A DNA stretch of 64,000 bases from Fibrobacterota bacterium (GCA_023436205.1 JAEZKC010000097.1:62001-126000); one strand, 5' to 3'. Shown: positions 17,365 through 26,172, counted from the first letter of the stretch. Notes: generated by a model not told the origin, from the letters alone. Numbers and translations are program-made.

Positions 17365-17680
17365 TATGTGCGATCAGGGAGGGCGACTATGCAGGCGAGA
17401 GACTATAGGCCGGAGTCGCACTTCCGTAAGACAAAGAGTAGGCCGCTTACCCATCTGTAACCAGTCATATTCTGGTTCGAAACTCGGAGAGAATACTATT
17501 TGAAGGGGCGGCACTCTCCTCTTTACTGACTCGCCTGCCAAAGCCATTATTTTTACAGGCCGCTAAACAGGTGGATGAAGGTGGCGCAGATAGTAAACTG
17601 CAGCCGATGAAAATAAGAAACTGACCACTGGTGGCGAGGTTGGGCGCCCTGAAGAAAAATGAAAGTTGTTCCTTTTCAGA
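17365..17680. other. intergenic, no gene seen
   Basis: About 315 bases between convergent genes with no supported ORF. A GGTTCGAAAC string at 17474-17483 looks like a tRNA T-loop, but no cloverleaf forms around it. Confidence 0.4.
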
Positions 17681-17716
17681 AAAAGTGAGAAGGATTTTTC
17701 CTCCTTCTCACCTTTT
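17681..17716 (-). terminator. intrinsic terminator of the SHOCT operon
   Basis: GTGAGAAGG / CCTTCTCAC stem with A- and T-run flanks (AAAA...TTTT). On the minus strand it follows the SHOCT stop and is trailed by TTTTT. Confidence 0.8.
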
Positions 17717-17718
17717 GG

Positions 17719-17991
17719 TTATGTACCAAGCAGCTTCGCCTTCTCTTTCTCAAACTCCTGCTCGGTAATGACCCCGTGGGCCTTGAGTGCCCCCAGGCGC
17801 TCTAGCTGTGTGATGACATCTTCGCTGGATGAAGGAGGTGCGGGAGCCTGGTAGGTCTGAGTATTCTGAGTGGCTTCTGCGTAAGCCTGGGCATTCATTT
17901 TTGCCTGACGACGATCTACTGCGTTACGGGTGGCAGTGGCAGTGCCCACTATGGCGGCCGTTCTGGCCATTCCTCTTAGTAATCCGGGCAT
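17719..17991 (-). CDS. SHOCT-domain small protein
   Basis: A 90-residue protein. The first 30 residues are Ala/Arg-rich and mildly hydrophobic, the middle is a Gln/Pro linker, and the C-terminal 30 residues are a SHOCT helix-turn (ITQLERLGALKAHGVITEQEFEKEKAKLL). SHOCT modules are short oligomerisation helices. GGAGGAG lies four bases before the ATG. It starts nine bases after the DUF6325 gene, and that DUF6325-SHOCT pair recurs in Actinobacteria. Function unknown, stress-associated by context. Confidence 0.85.
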   Translation of the reverse strand: MPGLLRGMARTAAIVGTATATRNAVDRRQAKMNAQAYAEATQNTQTYQAPAPPSSSEDVITQLERLGALKAHGVITEQEFEKEKAKLLGT

Positions 17992-18000
17992 AATCTCCTC

Positions 18001-18429
18001 CTATTGATTATTGTAAGAACCGAATGCTTCATCTACCAGAGGTGCAGGTATTCTGGTATTGAATGCCAGCTCCACCCCGGCCTCTTTGAGAGCATTTACA
18101 AGGTCAACTGCCCAGGTGTGCTCTATAGCTAAAGCCACTACTGCTGAACCGGGCACCATGCCCTCGATTATCGGCTCGGCATCCTCTGCACTGAAAAGGC
18201 GCAAATTCATATTCTGCATGAATTTCACCGCTTCGGCCTGATCCACAGGAAGTTCTCTGAGATCAAGACGGCTCACAGCTCCATCTTTTTTCTTCAGCAG
18301 AACCATGGCATCAAGAACACGAATGGTGCCGGCCTTTGTCTGTTTTTCCAGTTCCTTAAACACACTGCCGTTAAAATGCGGCTCACCGGCAGCAAGTACG
18401 ACTACATCAACCGGACCGTGTTTATACAT
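18001..18429 (-). CDS. DUF6325-family protein
   Basis: A 142-residue soluble alpha/beta protein matching the DUF6325 pattern: GPVDVVVLAAGEPHFNG at the start, GTIRVLDAMVLLKK in the middle, GSAVVALAIEHTWA and a final RIPAPLVDEAF. I chose the ATG at 18429, nine bases after AAGG; the ATG at 18438 has the site immediately adjacent and is less likely. Operon with SHOCT. Distantly similar to the DUF1269 protein at 12238. No known activity. Confidence 0.75.
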   Translation of the reverse strand: MYKHGPVDVVVLAAGEPHFNGSVFKELEKQTKAGTIRVLDAMVLLKKKDGAVSRLDLRELPVDQAEAVKFMQNMNLRLFSAEDAEPIIEGMVPGSAVVALAIEHTWAVDLVNALKEAGVELAFNTRIPAPLVDEAFGSYNNQ

Positions 18430-18487
18430 AGTTTTCATCCTTTCTGAAGATTGACAGCAGCAAACCTGTACATACTTACTTATAGCA

Positions 18488-18525
18488 TCAAAGAGCATTC
18501 CCTTGTTTCAGGGAACACTCTTTGA
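18488..18525 (-). other. hairpin overlapping the 3' end of the DHA2 gene
   Basis: Near-perfect 15-base arms TCAAAGAG-C-ATTCCC / GGGAA-CA-CTCTTTGA around an eight-base loop. It overlaps the pump stop codon (18508) and lies 60 bases before the DUF6325 start, with no T-run. It may reduce read-through or stabilise RNA. Confidence 0.5.
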
Positions 18526-20115
18526 ACTGATTAACTTGCGTTTGGGTAACCAGAGAGAAATTAAAAGCGCCATGACAGAGAAGAAAATGAGCAGGGCCAC
18601 TGCCGCCCTGAAGGCGTCTATGCGGGAGTTTGCATAAATCTGAGTTAATTCATTAATCTCAGACTGGTCGGCCCCCAGGCTGTCGAGCACTTCTGTTAAC
18701 TGTGAATCGGATAATAACTGCATACTTTGCTCGACTCTGCTGCTCAGTTGCGTTTTTTCAATTTGAGAAAAGCCGGGACTGACATTTATGTCTTGGATTA
18801 TGTTGGATGTAAGCACACTCATCATCACCGTGCCCACCAGAGCCACCCCGATGGCGTTGCCCAGCTGTTCAAAGGTACTGTTGAGCCCTGCGGCTTCCGC
18901 GGTCTGTTCCGGGCGAACTGCAGACAAAATGAGATTCAGCAACTGTGAAGCAATTAAACCGATCCCCACTCCGAAAAGAGACCCCAGGACAAGCTCCGAA
19001 GAGGTGATGTCGGGTTGAATGGATGCCCCGATAGAAACAAGACCCAGAATGGCGAGCCCCAATCCGGTTATGATAATGTGGTTGGCAAAGAAGCGTGCCG
19101 AAAATTTGGCTCCGATGACTGCGGTGATCAATAAACTCAGGGAAAAGGGCATAAGAGCCAGTCCGGTTTTCATGGCGGTGTAGTCAAACGTGAGCTGAAG
19201 CAGCAGAGGCATTATGTAAAGAAAACCGGAAGTTATAGCCAGCTGTGAAAACCTGACTGCCACCCCCGGCTTATATGATGGTGTGAAAAAAACGGAAGGC
19301 TTGAAAAGACCATCCTTGTTTTTGCTCTCCAGATAACTTTCATAGCGGAAAAACAGCATGATAATAACAATTCCCAGAGCAATGATTACCAAACTGGCAG
19401 ATAAACCCAGAGGAGCAATATCTCTGCTTCCTATCTGAAGCGGTTCCTTTGCCAAAAAGAATCCGTATTTCTGACTGAGCAGAGTGCCCAGCACAATACA
19501 GGACCACCCTGCGATGGACATAACTGATCCTAAATAATCGAACTTCGGCCTGACAACATTCTTTTCATCCGGCTTTAAGCGGGGGGAGAGAAGGAAAATG
19601 AAAAAGGCCACGAACAGTTCAGAACGAAAAGCCCATCGCCAGCTTATATAGGTGGTGAAAAAGCCGCCCACTATGGGACCAAGAGCCGCTCCAATAGCAG
19701 AAACTGCGCTGATAATCCCATAGCAGAGCGCAAGCCTGGCACCACTATACTGAGATCTTAAAAGCACCTGCAAAGTGGGAATCATAAGCGCCGCCCCGAT
19801 ACCTTCTAGTACTGACCAGCCCAGAATGAGCACTGAAAGCCCTTGGGCAAAGGAGGCCAGAATGGTGCCTGAGCAGTAAATGACCAGCCCGGTGATAAAT
19901 GTGCGTTTACTACCCATTACATCAGATAATCGCCCCCCGATAAGCATCATAGAGGCCATCACCATGGCGTAAATGGAAATGGCAGACTGAATTCCCGTAA
20001 CGGTTGTGTCAAGATCGGTGATCAGCACGGAAATAGAGACATTCATTATGGTGGTATCGATGACGATTATGAAGTAGGCAAGCGATAAGGCGATCAGTAC
20101 TCCCCAGGTTTTCAT
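18508..20115 (-). CDS. 14-TM MFS efflux pump, DHA2 family
   Basis: A 535-residue inner-membrane drug/H+ antiporter with 14 predicted helices. It is paralogous to the pump at 13648: the shared blocks include LDTTVTG(I/V)QSAIS, LEGIG(S/A)ALMIP and a similar Gln/Ser-rich extracytoplasmic loop before TM14. GGGAGAG lies upstream of the ATG at 20115. It is followed on the same strand by DUF6325 and SHOCT with a hairpin between. Substrate unknown. Confidence 0.85.
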   Translation of the reverse strand: MKTWGVLIALSLAYFIIVIDTTIMNVSISVLITDLDTTVTGIQSAISIYAMVMASMMLIGGRLSDVMGSKRTFITGLVIYCSGTILASFAQGLSVLILGWSVLEGIGAALMIPTLQVLLRSQYSGARLALCYGIISAVSAIGAALGPIVGGFFTTYISWRWAFRSELFVAFFIFLLSPRLKPDEKNVVRPKFDYLGSVMSIAGWSCIVLGTLLSQKYGFFLAKEPLQIGSRDIAPLGLSASLVIIALGIVIIMLFFRYESYLESKNKDGLFKPSVFFTPSYKPGVAVRFSQLAITSGFLYIMPLLLQLTFDYTAMKTGLALMPFSLSLLITAVIGAKFSARFFANHIIITGLGLAILGLVSIGASIQPDITSSELVLGSLFGVGIGLIASQLLNLILSAVRPEQTAEAAGLNSTFEQLGNAIGVALVGTVMMSVLTSNIIQDINVSPGFSQIEKTQLSSRVEQSMQLLSDSQLTEVLDSLGADQSEINELTQIYANSRIDAFRAAVALLIFFSVMALLISLWLPKRKLISSKSVP

Positions 20116-20282
20116 TGCTAATGCTCTCCCGTGTAAAATGGCCTGCTATTTTGTCCAGCACTTTTCGATCCACACTTGAAATCCCGCAGATCAATTCTTT
20201 TGTTGACTGAATCTCCTGATATTTCTATATTATGTGCGCTGCTTGCCCTTGCCATACCAAAATGAACCGGAGGAACTTACAG

Positions 20283-21311
20283 ATGCACCTTAAAGGCATG
20301 AAAACCAGCTACATGGTGATTTTAGAAATTATTATTATGATTGCAAGCTTCACGTTTGCCGGTCCGGTTGGCGAAACCGTGAAGGCTTTTGAACGTCGAC
20401 CCGATTATGTGCGCCCCTTTGCCTCGCTTCTTGGCACCATGACCAACTCCGGATGGTACCAGAGCGCATCAGTCGATCAGCAGTTCGGCTTTAACGTCTC
20501 ACTTCCTATTTCGCTTGTGTACATTTCCGGCAAGGACAGGGAATATTCCGGCTCCTACATCGACCCCAGCTGCACGGCGTGTCAGGAGCAGGCTGCCAGT
20601 AACCCCGCTATCGATTGTCAGGATTGTATAGAGTGTCAGGATTACACTGCTCCCACCATTTTTGGTACTATCCGCACCCCGGTGGTGAAAAAGTACTCCA
20701 TGGGACTCGATTACAGCATTCTAGCTTCCCAGACCGACCCCACATTCAGTGATGGTATTGAAGAACTGGCGAATTTAAGCCTTCTGCCTTTTATAACTTT
20801 GCAGGCCGGTTTCTCCTATTACTACACCGAAGTGAAACTTCGCTACCTGGGGATGCCATCCATTGCAGGTATTTCTGTAAATCTGCCCGGTTTCGGTATT
20901 CAGCATGATTTCCGGTATCTTCTGCCTGATGATCTTCCTGTATCGCTGTCACTTGCCGCCAATTTCACCTTCATGAATGTTCAGTGGGAACCCGGAGAGG
21001 ATATAACCGGGACACTTTCTTTATCAGGCATGACCAATTTCCTGGGTGTTCTGGCCGGCTACCGAATTCTCGATAACGTGGAGGCTTTTCTGGAAACCGG
21101 TTGGGAACATTCCTACCTGAAACCATCCGGAAGACTTGATGTGGAGGGTGATATTGTGGAGCCTTCTGAAACAATTACAGGCAGGAATGCTTTCCGTGCA
21201 GCTCTCAATTTTGCCTTTGCTCTGGGGTATCATCCGGTGCTGGGCGGAGGAGCAGGCGTGGAATTTGCAAATAACCTTAACCTGCTCAGTTTTAAATCAA
21301 GGGCCAAGTGA
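20283..21311 (+). CDS. outer-membrane beta-barrel protein with Cys-rich loop (DUF6588-like)
   Basis: A 342-residue exported protein with a hydrophobic N-terminal export signal (about residues 8-27). The mature region of amphipathic strands begins with PFASLLGTMTNSGWYQSA, which resembles DUF6588. An insertion at about residues 98-120 holds six cysteines (SCTACQE, DCQDCIECQD), unusual for a barrel and suggestive of a metal site or disulfides in an exposed loop. GGAGG lies nine bases before the ATG at 20283. It precedes the calcium-repeat lipoprotein by 90 bases and may be co-transcribed. Confidence 0.7.
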   Translation: MHLKGMKTSYMVILEIIIMIASFTFAGPVGETVKAFERRPDYVRPFASLLGTMTNSGWYQSASVDQQFGFNVSLPISLVYISGKDREYSGSYIDPSCTACQEQAASNPAIDCQDCIECQDYTAPTIFGTIRTPVVKKYSMGLDYSILASQTDPTFSDGIEELANLSLLPFITLQAGFSYYYTEVKLRYLGMPSIAGISVNLPGFGIQHDFRYLLPDDLPVSLSLAANFTFMNVQWEPGEDITGTLSLSGMTNFLGVLAGYRILDNVEAFLETGWEHSYLKPSGRLDVEGDIVEPSETITGRNAFRAALNFAFALGYHPVLGGGAGVEFANNLNLLSFKSRAK

Positions 21312-21401
21312 TGTTCACTAAAAGTGAATGGTAAAATCTTTTTTGAAATCAGTTTAGATCAATTTGCTATTAATTTGTAATAAACATAAGGGAGGGCCAA
21401 A

Positions 21402-22493
21402 ATGAATGTTAAGCGTTTTTTACTGACGGCAGCCTTAGGGGCGGCTGTAGTGGTTTCACTGCCCGGATGCATGAACAAGGATTCTAATCCGGGGGCAAAT
21501 TCGTCTACCGATCTTATCGATACCGATAACGATGGCATACCCAACGTTTCCGATGATGATATCGATGGCGATGGAATTGTAAATACCGAGGACAGCGATA
21601 TCGATGGTGACGGCATTGCAAATACCGACGATTCAGACATGGATGGCGATGGCGTCAACAATATCGATGATAACGACATCGATGGGGACGGCATAGTCAA
21701 TACCGATGATGATGATATCGATGGGGATGGGATAGCCAACCCCGGTGACAGTGACCTTGATGGAGATGGAATAACCAACGGAAGCGACAACGATATCGAT
21801 GGTGATGGTATTCCTAACAATGTAGATCCGGATATCGATAACGATGGCATTCCAAATGATCAGGATAGTACTCCCGGGGGTACCGGCAGCGATACTGACG
21901 GTACTCAGGGAGATATAAACACCGGTACAGATGTCAACACCGGTGAAACCGGAGAGGACGATTATGTTTCCGGAATTGCTGTTGTGGCCACAGATACCGT
22001 GGAGTTTTCTTTCAGCATTACATCCGGTGCCAAAGGTACCAAAGTGAGTGAAAGCGATCAGGTGAATCTTGCGGACTTGCGGGATGAGATTGCCGAAAAT
22101 AATATCGCATTGTCAACTGTGAGCATTATTGACATGCAGATCAAGGCAATGCAAACCACTCCTTTCATTGAAACGAATAAGGCAAGCAAAATAGTACTGA
22201 AATTCTACTACAGCGAAGGTGCAGGCCAGGTAAAGATGCTTGAAACGGCCGCTACGGCGGGTTTGGCAGGGCCGGTGATTACTGTGGGTTCGCTGCTCAC
22301 AGGACTCGATCTCAATGAAGAGGTTTTCGGATCAAATCCCGGATACACCAATTTTCTTAATATGATAAAAGATGAGTCCAAGACCAGCGTTTCTGTGATC
22401 GCAGAGATTGAACTGCTTGACGGAGTTACTTTGAGTGGAAGTGATCTGTCGTTCCAGTTGCTTTTGACCACTGGCGGAAAGAAGAAGTTATAA
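21402..22493 (+). CDS. lipoprotein with nine thrombospondin type 3-like calcium repeats
   Basis: A 363-residue lipoprotein with signal peptide and lipobox LPGC (Cys23). Residues 40-156 are nine 13-residue repeats of the form D-I-D-G-D-G-I-x-N-x-x-D-x, the DxDxDG calcium-binding motif of thrombospondin type 3 and OmpA-linked repeats. A Gly/Thr/Asp-rich linker follows, then a beta-rich domain of about 180 residues of no known family. A GGGAGGG site precedes the ATG. It should sit on the outer membrane and bind Ca2+; no peptidoglycan-binding OmpA domain is present. Confidence 0.85.
   Translation: MNVKRFLLTAALGAAVVVSLPGCMNKDSNPGANSSTDLIDTDNDGIPNVSDDDIDGDGIVNTEDSDIDGDGIANTDDSDMDGDGVNNIDDNDIDGDGIVNTDDDDIDGDGIANPGDSDLDGDGITNGSDNDIDGDGIPNNVDPDIDNDGIPNDQDSTPGGTGSDTDGTQGDINTGTDVNTGETGEDDYVSGIAVVATDTVEFSFSITSGAKGTKVSESDQVNLADLRDEIAENNIALSTVSIIDMQIKAMQTTPFIETNKASKIVLKFYYSEGAGQVKMLETAATAGLAGPVITVGSLLTGLDLNEEVFGSNPGYTNFLNMIKDESKTSVSVIAEIELLDGVTLSGSDLSFQLLLTTGGKKKL
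21519..21869 (+). repeat. 39-bp coding tandem repeat (9 units)
   Basis: DNA level of the calcium repeats: nine in-register 39-base units of the GATATCGATGGCGATGG type. Synonymous drift is visible between units, so the array is not brand new. Confidence 0.85.
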
Positions 22494-22499
22494 AAATAA

Positions 22500-22527
22500 G
22501 AGGCTCGGGAGTTAATCCTGAGCCTCT
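22500..22527. terminator. bidirectional intrinsic terminator
   Basis: GAGGCTCGGGA / TCCTGAGCCTC stem, loop GTTAA. TATCGAATTTTT follows on the plus strand and TTATTTTTAT on the minus, serving the lipoprotein and fumarase genes that converge here. Confidence 0.75.
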
Positions 22528-22639
22528 ATCGAATTTTTGTGTCTGTTCCCCGAAGTCGTACTCGCTAGTAATATCTTCTGAATCCCAGGTACCCTACGAT
22601 AGAACGATTGAAAGCTTTGCCGCTTGGGCAACGCTGAAA

Positions 22640-23203
22640 TCAAATATCAAACTGTTCGCGGCACTCTCGGGGACCCTTTTGGTACATGTTTTCTCCTAGC
22701 GCATCAATGGCCACGGTGAGGGGGAAGTTCTCCACTTCAAGCCTGTAAATGGCCTCGGCACCCAGGTCTTCATAGCAAACCACTTCTGATTTACGTATAC
22801 AGGTGGAGATAAGCGCTCCGGCTCCGCCTGTGGCTGCAAAGTAAACTGCGCCCTGCTCTTTCATGGCTTCGATCACTTCGGGGGACCTGTTTCCCTTGCC
22901 AATCATGCCCATAAGGCCCTTCTGACGGATAAGAGTGGGGGCGTAGCGGTCCATTCGGGAGGATGTTGTGGGGCCGGCGCTTCCGATTGCTCTTCCGGGA
23001 GCCGCAGGGGTGGGTCCGCAGTAATAAAGGATCTGATCTTTCAGGTCTACCGGTAGTGCTTCGCCGCTGTTTAAGAGCGTCATTAGCCTTTTGTGGGCTG
23101 CATCACGTGCCGTATAAATGACTCCGCTCAGGTAAACTGTATCGCCGGCTTTAAGGACCGCTGATTTTTCTCTGGTTAGCGGAGTTGTAATATGTATGCT
23201 CAT
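22640..23203 (-). CDS. fumarate hydratase class I, beta subunit
   Basis: A 187-residue C-terminal-type subunit of the two-subunit iron-sulfur fumarase/tartrate dehydratase family. It shows GDTVYLSGVIYTARDAAHKRL, GPTTSSRMD and the KGNRSP block of substrate binding. With the alpha subunit it interconverts fumarate and malate in the TCA cycle. AAGGTG lies before the ATG at 23203, nine bases after the alpha gene. L-tartrate dehydratase is the alternative, but malic enzyme next door favours fumarase. Confidence 0.9.
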   Translation of the reverse strand: MSIHITTPLTREKSAVLKAGDTVYLSGVIYTARDAAHKRLMTLLNSGEALPVDLKDQILYYCGPTPAAPGRAIGSAGPTTSSRMDRYAPTLIRQKGLMGMIGKGNRSPEVIEAMKEQGAVYFAATGGAGALISTCIRKSEVVCYEDLGAEAIYRLEVENFPLTVAIDALGENMYQKGPRECREQFDI

Positions 23204-23212
23204 GAAATCACC

Positions 23213-24058
23213 TTACAGAATGATGTGGGCCTTGCGTGCTGAATGACAGTTGAGGTTGACAGCCACCGGCATGGATGCTATATGACATGGAAAGTATTCG
23301 ACGTGAATTGCAAGTGCGGTGGTCTTGCCACCCAACCCCTGAGGTCCCACGCCTGTTCCGTTGACTGCAGAAAGCAGTTCGTTTTCCAGTTCCGCATATC
23401 GTGAATCCGGATTGGGCTGTCCGATAGTGCGCAAAAGTGCTTTCTTGGCCAGATAAGAAGCTTTATCGGCAGTGCCTCCAATTCCTATTCCCACCACTAC
23501 CGGCGGGCAGGGATTGCCGCCTGATTTGACAATACATTCCTTCACAAAATTAATAACGCCCTCTTTCCCATCAGATGGTTTGAGCATGGCAAGGTAGCTC
23601 ATGTTCTCGCAACCGCCGCCTTTGGGAAGGAAGGTGATTTCCAGTTTGTCGCCGGCGGTAAACTCGGTGTGAATGACTGCAGGAGTATTGTCACCGGTAT
23701 TCTTGCGCGTAAAAAGAGGATCGTTCACCATGGAGTTTCTGAGATAGCCATCACGGTACCCTTGACGAGTTCCCTCGTTTATGGCATCCGTAAGCAGCCC
23801 GCCTTCCACCGTCACTTCATTACCGATGTTGACGAAAAAAACCGCGACTCCGGTATCCTGGCAGATGGGGATTCTTTCTGTTGTACCGATGCGGGCGTTT
23901 TCAATTATTTGATCCAGAATAACCTGGGCCCTTGGAAACGGTTCTGCCGCCCGCCCCTTCTCTATGTGTTCCAAGACATCGGAGGGAAGGTTACATGCGG
24001 CTTGCATGCACATGGACCGGACTGCCTCTATAATTGTATTAACGCTTATGCTTTTCAA
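23213..24058 (-). CDS. fumarate hydratase class I, alpha subunit
   Basis: A 281-residue [4Fe-4S] subunit. Cluster cysteines are visible in ICQDTG (Cys66), GGGCEN and SGGNPCPP. The start is TTG at 24058, with AGGAG seven bases upstream; no ATG is near. The oxygen-sensitive class I enzyme suits an anaerobe or facultative anaerobe. It lies 16 bases after malic enzyme and before the beta subunit, so fumarate, malate and pyruvate chemistry are in one transcript. Confidence 0.9.
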   Translation of the reverse strand: MKSISVNTIIEAVRSMCMQAACNLPSDVLEHIEKGRAAEPFPRAQVILDQIIENARIGTTERIPICQDTGVAVFFVNIGNEVTVEGGLLTDAINEGTRQGYRDGYLRNSMVNDPLFTRKNTGDNTPAVIHTEFTAGDKLEITFLPKGGGCENMSYLAMLKPSDGKEGVINFVKECIVKSGGNPCPPVVVGIGIGGTADKASYLAKKALLRTIGQPNPDSRYAELENELLSAVNGTGVGPQGLGGKTTALAIHVEYFPCHIASMPVAVNLNCHSARKAHIIL

Positions 24059-24074
24059 TTAAAGCTCCTGTTTA

Positions 24075-25361
24075 TTACCGCTGACTGATGCTCTCCGCCA
24101 GTTTCTCCAGATGTCTTCTGTATTCGACGAAGTCCAGAGTGGTATTTCGTGCCACTCCGGTCTCTATTGCCGCCCTGGCTACTGCAATACTCTCCTCAAC
24201 CAGAACTCTGGGGTCGAGCGGTTTGGGAATAATGTATTCAGGTCCGAATGAGAGGTTGGAGACTTTGTAGGCATCCAGTACTATCTGCGGTACATCCGGT
24301 CTTCTTGCCAGTGATGCCAGCGCATGGGTCGCAGCTACTTTCATCTCTTCGTTAATGGAGGTGGCTCTCACATCCAATGCACCTCTGAATATGAAGGGGA
24401 AGCCGAGAACATTGTTCACCTGGTTGGGGTAATCACTGCGCCCGGTAGCCATTACCAGGTCACTGCGAACTGCGCGCGCCTCGTTGTAGCCGATTTCCGG
24501 GTCGGGATTGGCCATGGCGAAAATGATGGGTCTGTCGGCCATGGTTTCCACCATCTCCGGGGAAACCAGTCCTGAGGTACTCAAACCGGCAAAGCAATCT
24601 GCCCCTTCCATTGCCTCTGCAAGAGTGCGTCTGTTCGTTTCCACAGCGAAGGGTTCCTTATACTTGTTCATTCCTTCGGTGCGACCTTTATAAACCACTC
24701 CCTTGGAATCCACCAGCATGATATTTTTCATGGAAACACCAAGACGCACATACAGGTTCGCACAGGAAATGGCGGCAGCACCTGCTCCTGAAAAGACCAC
24801 CTTAAGCTCGGAGAGGGGTTTTCCCTGCAGTTCGGCGGCATTAACCAGTGCTGCTCCTGAAATGATGGCGGTCCCATGCTGATCATCATGGAAAACCGGT
24901 ATATCCATCTGCCTTTTCAGCTCCTCTTCGATATGAAAGCATTCCGGGGCCTTTATGTCCTCAAGGTTAATCCCTCCAAAGGTGGGCTCCATGCTTTTCA
25001 CAATGCGGATAAACAGGTCGGGGTCTTTGACATTCAGTTCCAGATCGAAGACATCTATATCGGCAAAACGCTTGAAGAGAATGCCCTTGCCTTCCATTAC
25101 CGGCTTGCCCGCCAGAGGGCCGATATCCCCAAGGCCCAGCACTGCGGTTCCGTTGGTGATCACTGCCACCAGATTGCCTCGTGAAGTGTAGCGATAGGCT
25201 GCGTTTGGATCTTTCTGGATTTCGCGGCAGGGTTCAGCCACTCCGGGAGTGTAGGCCAGAGAGAGATCTTTTTGCGTTTTGCAGGGCTTGGTAGAGATTA
25301 CCTCTATTTTGCCGGCTCTGCCTTTTTCATGATAGTCCAAAGCATCCTGTTTTGTAAGCAT
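24075..25361 (-). CDS. malic enzyme (decarboxylating malate dehydrogenase)
   Basis: A 428-residue short-form bacterial malic enzyme converting malate to pyruvate and CO2 with NAD(P)+. Motifs: SLAYTPGVAEPC with the catalytic Tyr, the metal-site stretch PVFHDDQHGTA, and the Rossmann loop VVFSGAGAAA. It lacks the phosphotransacetylase domain of MaeB, so it matches the short MaeA/YtsJ-like class. I chose the ATG at 25361 (GGAGGAG nine bases upstream); the open frame to 25436 is upstream leader. First gene of the fumarase operon. Confidence 0.9.
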   Translation of the reverse strand: MLTKQDALDYHEKGRAGKIEVISTKPCKTQKDLSLAYTPGVAEPCREIQKDPNAAYRYTSRGNLVAVITNGTAVLGLGDIGPLAGKPVMEGKGILFKRFADIDVFDLELNVKDPDLFIRIVKSMEPTFGGINLEDIKAPECFHIEEELKRQMDIPVFHDDQHGTAIISGAALVNAAELQGKPLSELKVVFSGAGAAAISCANLYVRLGVSMKNIMLVDSKGVVYKGRTEGMNKYKEPFAVETNRRTLAEAMEGADCFAGLSTSGLVSPEMVETMADRPIIFAMANPDPEIGYNEARAVRSDLVMATGRSDYPNQVNNVLGFPFIFRGALDVRATSINEEMKVAATHALASLARRPDVPQIVLDAYKVSNLSFGPEYIIPKPLDPRVLVEESIAVARAAIETGVARNTTLDFVEYRRHLEKLAESISQR

Positions 25362-25717
25362 CCTGTACAACTCCTCCAGAGGATTTTGTGAATTAAGCAG
25401 CCGCATAAAATAGAATAGGAGTGCCCGGAAATCCAAAGGACAATTTCAATAAACGACTTGTAGTCCTGTTATCTAAAAACATATTAGGATGTAGTTTTCC
25501 CACCCCACTTGTTTGTAAGGTGGAGAAAACGTATTATAATCAATAGCTTTAATATCGCCAAATAGTGAGCTGTCTAGCTGTCGCGGGGTCAAATAACCCC
25601 ATTTTTGATGAGAGAATCATGAGGGTTACATCAGTAACCTGTTGATTTTATAGGGAATAAGTTTTTCGGCACATGATTTGATGTTTTCAGAGTGCGAATC
25701 GTTAACAAGGAAGTTGT
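25362..25717. other. divergent intergenic with small hairpins
   Basis: Separates malic enzyme (minus) from the kinase locus (plus). It holds GGGGT/ACCCC then ATTTTT (25585-25606), GGTTAC/GTAACC (25623-25638) and an imperfect TTTTCCCACC/GGTGGAGAAAA dyad near 25496-25529. No gene is supported. Confidence 0.4.
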
Positions 25718-26044
25718 ATGCGGGCTAGAGCGGCAATTCTTCTGGTTCCCTTCAGTGCGGGACTGATCTTCGGTGGAAACAATGAACGTGCGGATCTGCT
25801 TTTCGAGGAAATAATGAATTCCTTGCCCTCAGAAGCCAGAGTACAAGTCGATTCGGCTTCCAGGGTCAATTTGAGCCGCCCTAGGGCCGATTTTAAGCGG
25901 CCGAAGGCTAATTTGAAAAAAGCCACATCACCGGCCTTATCTGAGGATCTCAAGAAAAAAGTGGAAAAAACCATTTCCGAAATCGAATCGCGAAAAGATG
26001 AGCGTAAGCCTCAGTTTAAAGAAAAGAAAAAAAAGCCCAAGTAA
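25718..26044 (+). CDS. small exported basic protein
   Basis: A 108-residue protein with an N-terminal signal peptide (MRARAAILLVPFSAGLIFGG). The short mature helix is followed by a strongly basic tail (KKKVEKTISEIESRKDERK and a final Lys run). AAGGA lies seven bases before the ATG. It sits 130 bases before the large kinase/FHA operon and may be its first member. I do not recognise it; the basic tail could contact anionic envelope polymers or nucleic acid. Confidence 0.55.
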   Translation: MRARAAILLVPFSAGLIFGGNNERADLLFEEIMNSLPSEARVQVDSASRVNLSRPRADFKRPKANLKKATSPALSEDLKKKVEKTISEIESRKDERKPQFKEKKKKPK

Positions 26045-26172
26045 TACCTTCACATCACAACGAAGTCTGCCTCAGCCTGCAATTGAGCTCTGGACTATTA
26101 GTCGTCCTCGCCATATATTTATATAGCTGATTTATTAAAATGCTCTGATTTCTCCTCTATCTAGAAAATCTA

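Noticed and set aside
17474..17483. GGTTCGAAAC, tRNA T-loop-like
   Set aside because: No matching T-stem, acceptor stem or anticodon arm can be drawn around it.
21359..21850. 163-codon Ser/Pro-repeat ORF antisense to the calcium repeats
   Set aside because: It merely mirrors the 39-bp coding repeat on the other strand.
25667..25682. CGGCACATGATTTGAT, a sigma54-like string before the kinase locus
   Set aside because: The essential GC at -12 is GA, so it lacks a core element.
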